10,450 bases of DNA, taken from contig JAAMXY010002481.1 in the NCBI GenBank assembly GCA_019677205.1, forward strand, positions 1 to 10,450, written 5' to 3'. Within the stretch, counting starts at the first letter, position 1; every line of letters begins with the position of its first letter. Of this stretch, positions 7,301-10,450 are shown one piece after another. The notes beneath the pieces were generated by a model that saw only the letters and a program-made list of their open reading frames with translations, searched no databases and was not told where the DNA came from. The translations under genes were made by a program, and so were the position numbers. This DNA comes from Pinguiococcus pyrenoidosus. Its lineage: Eukaryota; Sar; Pinguiophyceae; Pinguiochrysidales; Pinguiochrysidaceae.

Positions 7301-7763
7301 TGGAGTTACGTTCAAGGAAGTGGTTGACGTGATTGATTTCCCAGCCACACGGCGACCTAGGAATCCTGAAGGTTTGGGAGGCGGTGGAGATACCATCGCC
7401 CGACCTATTCAGCCTGATCTTAAAGATGGTGCAGGTGGGGAAGCCCTACTTGTGAATGAGACAAGCGACGGAAGCGAAACCAAGCTCGATGCAGCGATCC
7501 CTCCGACACCATTGAATGCAGAAACCAAGCCGGACAGTCCCGCCCCACCGAGGAATCCACTTGAGACCCGCGCCAATACTCCAAGCATGCGTGAGACCGT
7601 CACAGACATCCAGCCTGGCGTCGCATCTGCGAAGAGCTCAGTTGCCAGCAAAGACGACGAGAACGAATGCAAACGCCGCTCTTCTGATGGTGGAGGTGCA
7701 TCCAAGCAGCGCATTAAAGGATCGGCCCTTGAAGAAGCCGCAATGAGTGAGGCAAAAGGGTGA
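4386..7763 (+). CDS. Large multi-pass membrane protein, unknown family, 1125 aa
   Basis: This is an uninterrupted ORF, with its first ATG at 4386 and a second at 4395; TTG at 4380 is in frame but unlikely as a start. I recognise no family. Residues 1-110 are acidic, helical and soluble-looking. Hydrophobic segments lie at about 257-277, 286-305, 341-366, 442-462, 483-508, 763-786, 820-846 and 876-902, so about eight membrane passes in two groups. Between the groups is a Cys-containing soluble region of about 250 residues. A CNGCGLC cluster (850-856, CxxCxxC) follows the seventh segment. The last 220 residues are rich in Pro, Ser, Thr, Glu and Lys, with no hydrophobic core, and are probably disordered. 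There is no clear cleavable signal peptide. It converges with the CHAT gene with a 191-bp gap. Transporter, channel or receptor cannot be told apart here. Confidence 0.75.
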   Translation: MSSMSEIFEEYLRRARSQNEDLPRKGPPTADDFQALDDLINEDLETDPREGLKVAEAAIQRLDEMSDDVEWKEKWRSEFTEDLGWLHEALEQPDRVAHGNRRSTLRDSTASSTTLLIYDTQTAFGEKAVTQRAWKTGSPVIVWGDGHEEDIPLLLSEHVLTSKLKWLEAKDNPRLKSLVDPSRTGITRVLELKNGVTTYWGTPGITVVIVTDASPPEEWHLNACAVLRVKDRKILEQIGHASYPDLRITQRGEYNGFVAATCKLICLLTAFEGFCFWYGEPLRAQGVLVYTGLRACMFTCYYWTVGEPGQRMEHLYWEVLQQWCGRPYMCSMRSEVNWADVVRTVLGILCPGPAAIPGIWALGLFWVKRTKNADMRHASMFLEEISAKNPGMWLSGGPYRASEISSFMYGGHAEQMVGGVLRGAAIRSGSKPVTLLANALSESLDLFYAVWNLSIVNLIFGPASDLLERLGIVEDGGHYLRPIVGTMTLLSDEMYHVLVWVLTLASCPAEGLAKVLLDRRKLPGADTWNEANEKPEVLFGLCSRETVRTRCGITSCKGTSRLELAEHSMGGLLKKHLKVCRNGGTGLMACGLDIGRFVPVGYRGSAGSAWFMRQLQPALSVVCRPPDGPMSSRYHILHRPGQCPPRDEVERVVGRVSQYENQGNTDVNVIAAVGSTSTFAWVLCPTGESTFQDHVEVFRLGGKVDTNVEGTVPDSSEAAAFPFDHDEPSQHIDNRRRVHTWQKRKKLDRQGRIWIRNDDPSVLGTISFLLPSLLAVGIAFLVSGYCYGSDDGACDASFSCKDHKGDGWFEELWCLTPLKLLKAYVFLVEIAVATAYEISAVGSLTRILLCNGCGLCRGLSYHQPEDFFAWRAFVEPALGAFLFPWVGSLFAFMVLVEVALVRLGWLGEPEERYDAEDGARIDPNHYVARNATMNWLKTVPLLGFPIYDYAVKGRHESFRHVGDQAQLQDAQSGVTFKEVVDVIDFPATRRPRNPEGLGGGGDTIARPIQPDLKDGAGGEALLVNETSDGSETKLDAAIPPTPLNAETKPDSPAPPRNPLETRANTPSMRETVTDIQPGVASAKSSVASKDDENECKRRSSDGGGASKQRIKGSALEEAAMSEAKG

Positions 7764-7954
7764 TTGATCACAATTGAATCGAATGAAAGGCTTAATATTT
7801 GCTTGGAGCCTTCATGGAAGCAATGACCATCGGAACACAGCCTCCGACTGATCGTCTCAACTCCTCCATATTGTTTGGCGAACATAGGACTCGTAAAACT
7901 CTGCAGACCAAGAGAGAATCTCTGCAAGTAGCACAGACCACGCTACAAATTCAG
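7764..7954. other. Convergent intergenic spacer
   Basis: This 191-bp gap separates the stop of the membrane-protein gene (TGA 7761-7763) from the stop of the minus-strand CHAT gene (TAG, 7955-7957 on the complement). It should hold both 3' untranslated ends. I see no AATAAA signal, no copy of the GCACCTTTT hairpin and no tandem repeat. Only small AT-rich stretches (around 7790-7800) and a weak 5-bp inverted repeat near 7911 are visible. Confidence 0.5.
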
Positions 7955-10450
7955 CTATGCACCGACTACGCTGAAAGCAGCCCACTTCTCGGGGTTGTGT
8001 GCGTTGATGAGATCGTATAACTCATCTCTAAGCTCTGTGATGTACTCAATACTCTCCCCGGCGATTCTCAAGGCCTTGCGTTTGTCTTTGCACTTTCTCA
8101 ACAAGTCCGAAAGGTCGAGAGTCTCGGATTCTCCCAATTGTAAGGCTTCAAGGACTCGCTTAACAGTTTCCGTCTTCCGGAGATCGAGATTTAGCCAATC
8201 GCGCACCGTCTTCGCCCAAGCCTCTGTCACAGGCATTTTCATATGCAGCACTTGATTTGACGAGTCCGCTGGATCCAACTCCTCAAGGTGCACCCAGTTG
8301 TTGTAGAACAGCTTCATGAGCTCGCAAGCGCAGAAATCATCCACCTTCCACAGGCTCATGATCACCGAGTCCGCGCCGGAAAGCGTGAAGGCACGGGCTA
8401 GGCCCAGGACTCCTTCAGCCATGGACTCACCCAAGCCGGTATCGCACGCAGATAGGACCACCAAAGGAGTCCGCAGCTTGATGCTCGCGACGTCGTTAGC
8501 AGTTAGCACCGCGTTCTCGTGGCTGCTACCGCACAGCGCAATCCAACTACGATCGCCCACTTGCGGATCCACAAAGCCGTGGGTCGCGAGGTGCACGATG
8601 CCTTTCGTGCCTTTCGTGCTTCTAAGGCATTCCGTGACCATGTCTTTGGTTGCGCGGTTCCCGACCAAGACCTCTCCTTCCGGCACACGAAGCATCGAAG
8701 CGACGGCTCGTGCCTCACGTTCAGCATACCGCAGAGGCGTCAATGACTCGGAGCGGCGTCGAAGCAAGCGACTCGGGGGCACTCGCATGCGCCGAACCAC
8801 TTGCTCTCGGTGGACCATGGTGGAGCTTCTCAAGTCCTGCCCCTTCGCTTCGTGTTGTCCTCCATCGTCTGTTTGACTTTGCTCCAGTACCACTTCATAT
8901 CGTCCATCTTTGTCTGGCGTACCATTCACAACAGTGCCCTTCGGGTGGGAACTGCGATGCGGTGCGTCAAAGTTCAGGAAGTCATCCTCAAGGACCGTCA
9001 CCTCGTCACCCTTGACAAAATAGGGGTACCAATCCTCCTTCGGGATGTGCACCGCTTTTCCAAGCTCTTGAACATGTACGGACCCAGTGCTTTCCGAATC
9101 GGCAAGAGCGTTGGCATGCATCCATTTGGCGCCAACCTTCACACGGACAACATCACCAAGCAAGCTGTCCCAGCTGCGCAGTGTCACCTCACACTCCACA
9201 TTCTTGCCGGCGGTTTTGTCAGCAAGACCAGTGACGATGCAGTCCGCGCCAGCACACAAAGCGCCTGCGTCGTACCTATCAGCGCTCGGTGGAAGGAGAA
9301 CCACAGCTTCGCCCACGTTCAAGACTTCCAGTGCTTCTTCCTCCAGCACAGGGAACTCGGGGACCCAACCAGAGTAGTCAGGGTTGCCGACCACAACACT
9401 CGATGCAAGATCCGTTATATCCGATCTACTTTCCCGTTCTAGAAGATGGTTGAGAACACGTAGCGAGGGAACGACGGACACAACGAAGTCTTGAATCAGG
9501 TACTGGCCATCGTCATTCTGCAGCGCCGCAAAGGGGACCTTGGACATGCCTGCTGCAGTGTCTGGCAACAGAATCAATCGTGTGGCACCTTGCAGCAGAT
9601 CTTTGATGGGAGCAATGTAGAGCTTGTACAGCGCCTTCAAGTCCATTGTCGAAACGCCATTCCGGCCTCTGCTAGCTGCAGACCGGATGCTCTCTGGTCG
9701 CCAGCTGAGGTCCAGACCGCGCTGCTCCTCGCCTCGCACAGAAGAGTGTGCCTCCTTCGCGTCTCTCGAGCCTTCCACTGCGTTCTCAAGTACGCCTTTG
9801 AATATGATCTGCACGACATCATGGATACCCACCGATCTGTGCTCGCAAATGTTCGCTGCACTGCCTGTGTGCGCTTCCACTTTCTTTATCACGTAGATAC
9901 TCACACTTGCAGTTGCGGCGACATGAGAATAGACGATGATGGCACTGCCAGTTCTCTGGGCGTAGTCCTTCAACAAATCGAAGTTGGGCAAAGCGTCATG
10001 ATCTTGATCAAATGCTTTGAACAGACCTCGGGCTCGCCAGGCGTCTGCAGCTAGCATGGCCTTGTTGTACTCGCCAATTTCAAGGTACGCACGTTCTAGC
10101 GCCTTAGACGTTCCCTGCTGGCTTTGCAGAAATGTTGCTTGCTCGCGACCACTTTCCAACGTGTCCCAGATCTGCCGGAAGCAGGCTAGACTCTGCTCGT
10201 AGTACTCGATGGCGCGCCGGGGCTCGCCCAGGTCCAAGTAGCGGTTGCCGAGGTTGTTAAGCGTCGATCCTTCGCCACGGCGGTCCTGCGTCTCTTTCTT
10301 GATCTCCAGGCTCTGCTCGTAGTACTCGATGGCGCGCCGGGGCTCGCCCAGCTCGGCGTAGCAGTTGCCGAGGTTGTTGAGCGTCGCTCCTTCGCCACGG
10401 CGGTCCTGCGTCTCTTTAAGGATCTCCAGGCTCTGCTCGTAGTACTCGAT
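7955..10450 (-). CDS. TPR-CHAT protein (putative caspase-like protease), 5' partial
   Basis: The frame is open from the right edge to TAG at 7955, giving 831 residues; the N-terminus is outside the window. It begins with kinesin-light-chain-type 40-residue TPRs (IEYYEQSLEI, LNNLGN, LGEPRRA), followed by the usual linker (ERAYLEIGEYNKAML, WRARGLF). The CHAT domain starts near LILLPD and VPFAAL. The catalytic-type His is in LATHGF (codon 8579-8581) and the Cys in LSACDTGLG (codon 8444-8446). SLWKVDD and the terminal KWAAFSVVG match family hallmarks, so the core looks intact. CHAT (caspase HetF associated with TPRs) belongs to the caspase/separase clan, and many members cleave partner proteins after a trigger sensed by the repeats; the substrate here is unknown. 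Two insertions are unusual: about 200 residues between VVVGNPDYS and LRYAEREARAV, and a longer helical stretch before KWAAF. No signal peptide or membrane segment is seen. Confidence 0.9.
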   Translation of the reverse strand: MEYYEQSLEILKETQDRRGEGATLNNLGNCYAELGEPRRAIEYYEQSLEIKKETQDRRGEGSTLNNLGNRYLDLGEPRRAIEYYEQSLACFRQIWDTLESGREQATFLQSQQGTSKALERAYLEIGEYNKAMLAADAWRARGLFKAFDQDHDALPNFDLLKDYAQRTGSAIIVYSHVAATASVSIYVIKKVEAHTGSAANICEHRSVGIHDVVQIIFKGVLENAVEGSRDAKEAHSSVRGEEQRGLDLSWRPESIRSAASRGRNGVSTMDLKALYKLYIAPIKDLLQGATRLILLPDTAAGMSKVPFAALQNDDGQYLIQDFVVSVVPSLRVLNHLLERESRSDITDLASSVVVGNPDYSGWVPEFPVLEEEALEVLNVGEAVVLLPPSADRYDAGALCAGADCIVTGLADKTAGKNVECEVTLRSWDSLLGDVVRVKVGAKWMHANALADSESTGSVHVQELGKAVHIPKEDWYPYFVKGDEVTVLEDDFLNFDAPHRSSHPKGTVVNGTPDKDGRYEVVLEQSQTDDGGQHEAKGQDLRSSTMVHREQVVRRMRVPPSRLLRRRSESLTPLRYAEREARAVASMLRVPEGEVLVGNRATKDMVTECLRSTKGTKGIVHLATHGFVDPQVGDRSWIALCGSSHENAVLTANDVASIKLRTPLVVLSACDTGLGESMAEGVLGLARAFTLSGADSVIMSLWKVDDFCACELMKLFYNNWVHLEELDPADSSNQVLHMKMPVTEAWAKTVRDWLNLDLRKTETVKRVLEALQLGESETLDLSDLLRKCKDKRKALRIAGESIEYITELRDELYDLINAHNPEKWAAFSVVGA
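10201..10440 (-). repeat. 120-bp tandem repeat encoding TPR units
   Basis: Two full units (10201-10320 and 10321-10440) differ at only 10 of 120 positions, about 92% identity, and a third begins at 10441. Each encodes one 40-residue TPR. Changes cluster at the codons for CYAE versus RYLD and for LK versus KK. The array probably continues past the window. The next unit inward (below 10200) is much more diverged, as usual for the end of a TPR array. Confidence 0.9.

Noticed and set aside
7764-7954. tRNA or other structured RNA gene in the convergent gap
   Set aside because: No cloverleaf arms, A/B box pattern or strong hairpin could be found by eye.
8316-9442. Several plus-strand ORFs of 100-213 codons across the CHAT gene
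   Set aside because: They are antisense to a well-supported CHAT domain with both catalytic residues, and show no family features.
10186-10398. Minus-strand 70-codon ORF and a TTG start at 10237 for the CHAT gene
   Set aside because: The 70-codon ORF is a shadow frame of the TPR repeats. The CHAT frame is open through TPR sequence to the window edge, so its real start is outside.

Overview
This is the left end of a linear eukaryotic chromosome. The first 70 bases are perfect CCCTAA (TTAGGG-type) telomere repeats with the C-rich strand running inward from the 5' end, as expected at a left tip. The genes have no prokaryotic operon layout: long uninterrupted ORFs, wide non-coding gaps, a convergent pair, and repeat-protein families (DUF4116, SAP/SWIB, TPR-CHAT) that are typical of algae and other protists. 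I cannot name the species. A TTAGGG telomere, intron-poor genes and moderate GC would fit many protist lineages. GC content changes from gene to gene: the first gene is AT-leaning and the SAP/SWIB gene is clearly GC-rich.

Layout: (1) telomere, 1-70. (2) A 635-residue alpha-helical repeat protein of the DUF4116 type, starting only 56 bp from the telomere tract. (3) A repeat-rich block, 2020-3420, built on a small hairpin element with 9-bp arms GCACCTTTT / AAAAGGTGC and a conserved GCCAAAAA tail. It has intact, degenerate, tandemly amplified and inverted copies. Inside it sits a SAP + SWIB-repeat gene with one apparent frameshift. (4) An unrecognised interrupted reading frame, 3474-4085, probably a gene remnant. 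(5) A 300-bp presumed promoter region. (6) A 1125-residue multi-pass membrane protein of unknown family. (7) On the minus strand and running off the right edge, a TPR-CHAT protein with an intact His/Cys pair and two large insertions in its CHAT domain.

There is no sign that the genes form one pathway. Subtelomeric position, expanded repeat families and recent tandem duplications suggest a fast-evolving accessory region. The most unusual structure is the hairpin element. It supplies the stop codon of the first gene, begins directly after the stop codon of the SAP/SWIB gene, and occurs in inverted orientation 6 bp before that gene's start. The two copies around the SAP/SWIB gene end in TTTTGGC and GCCAAAA and are flanked by a matching GAAATC, so the gene may be part of a transposed cassette.
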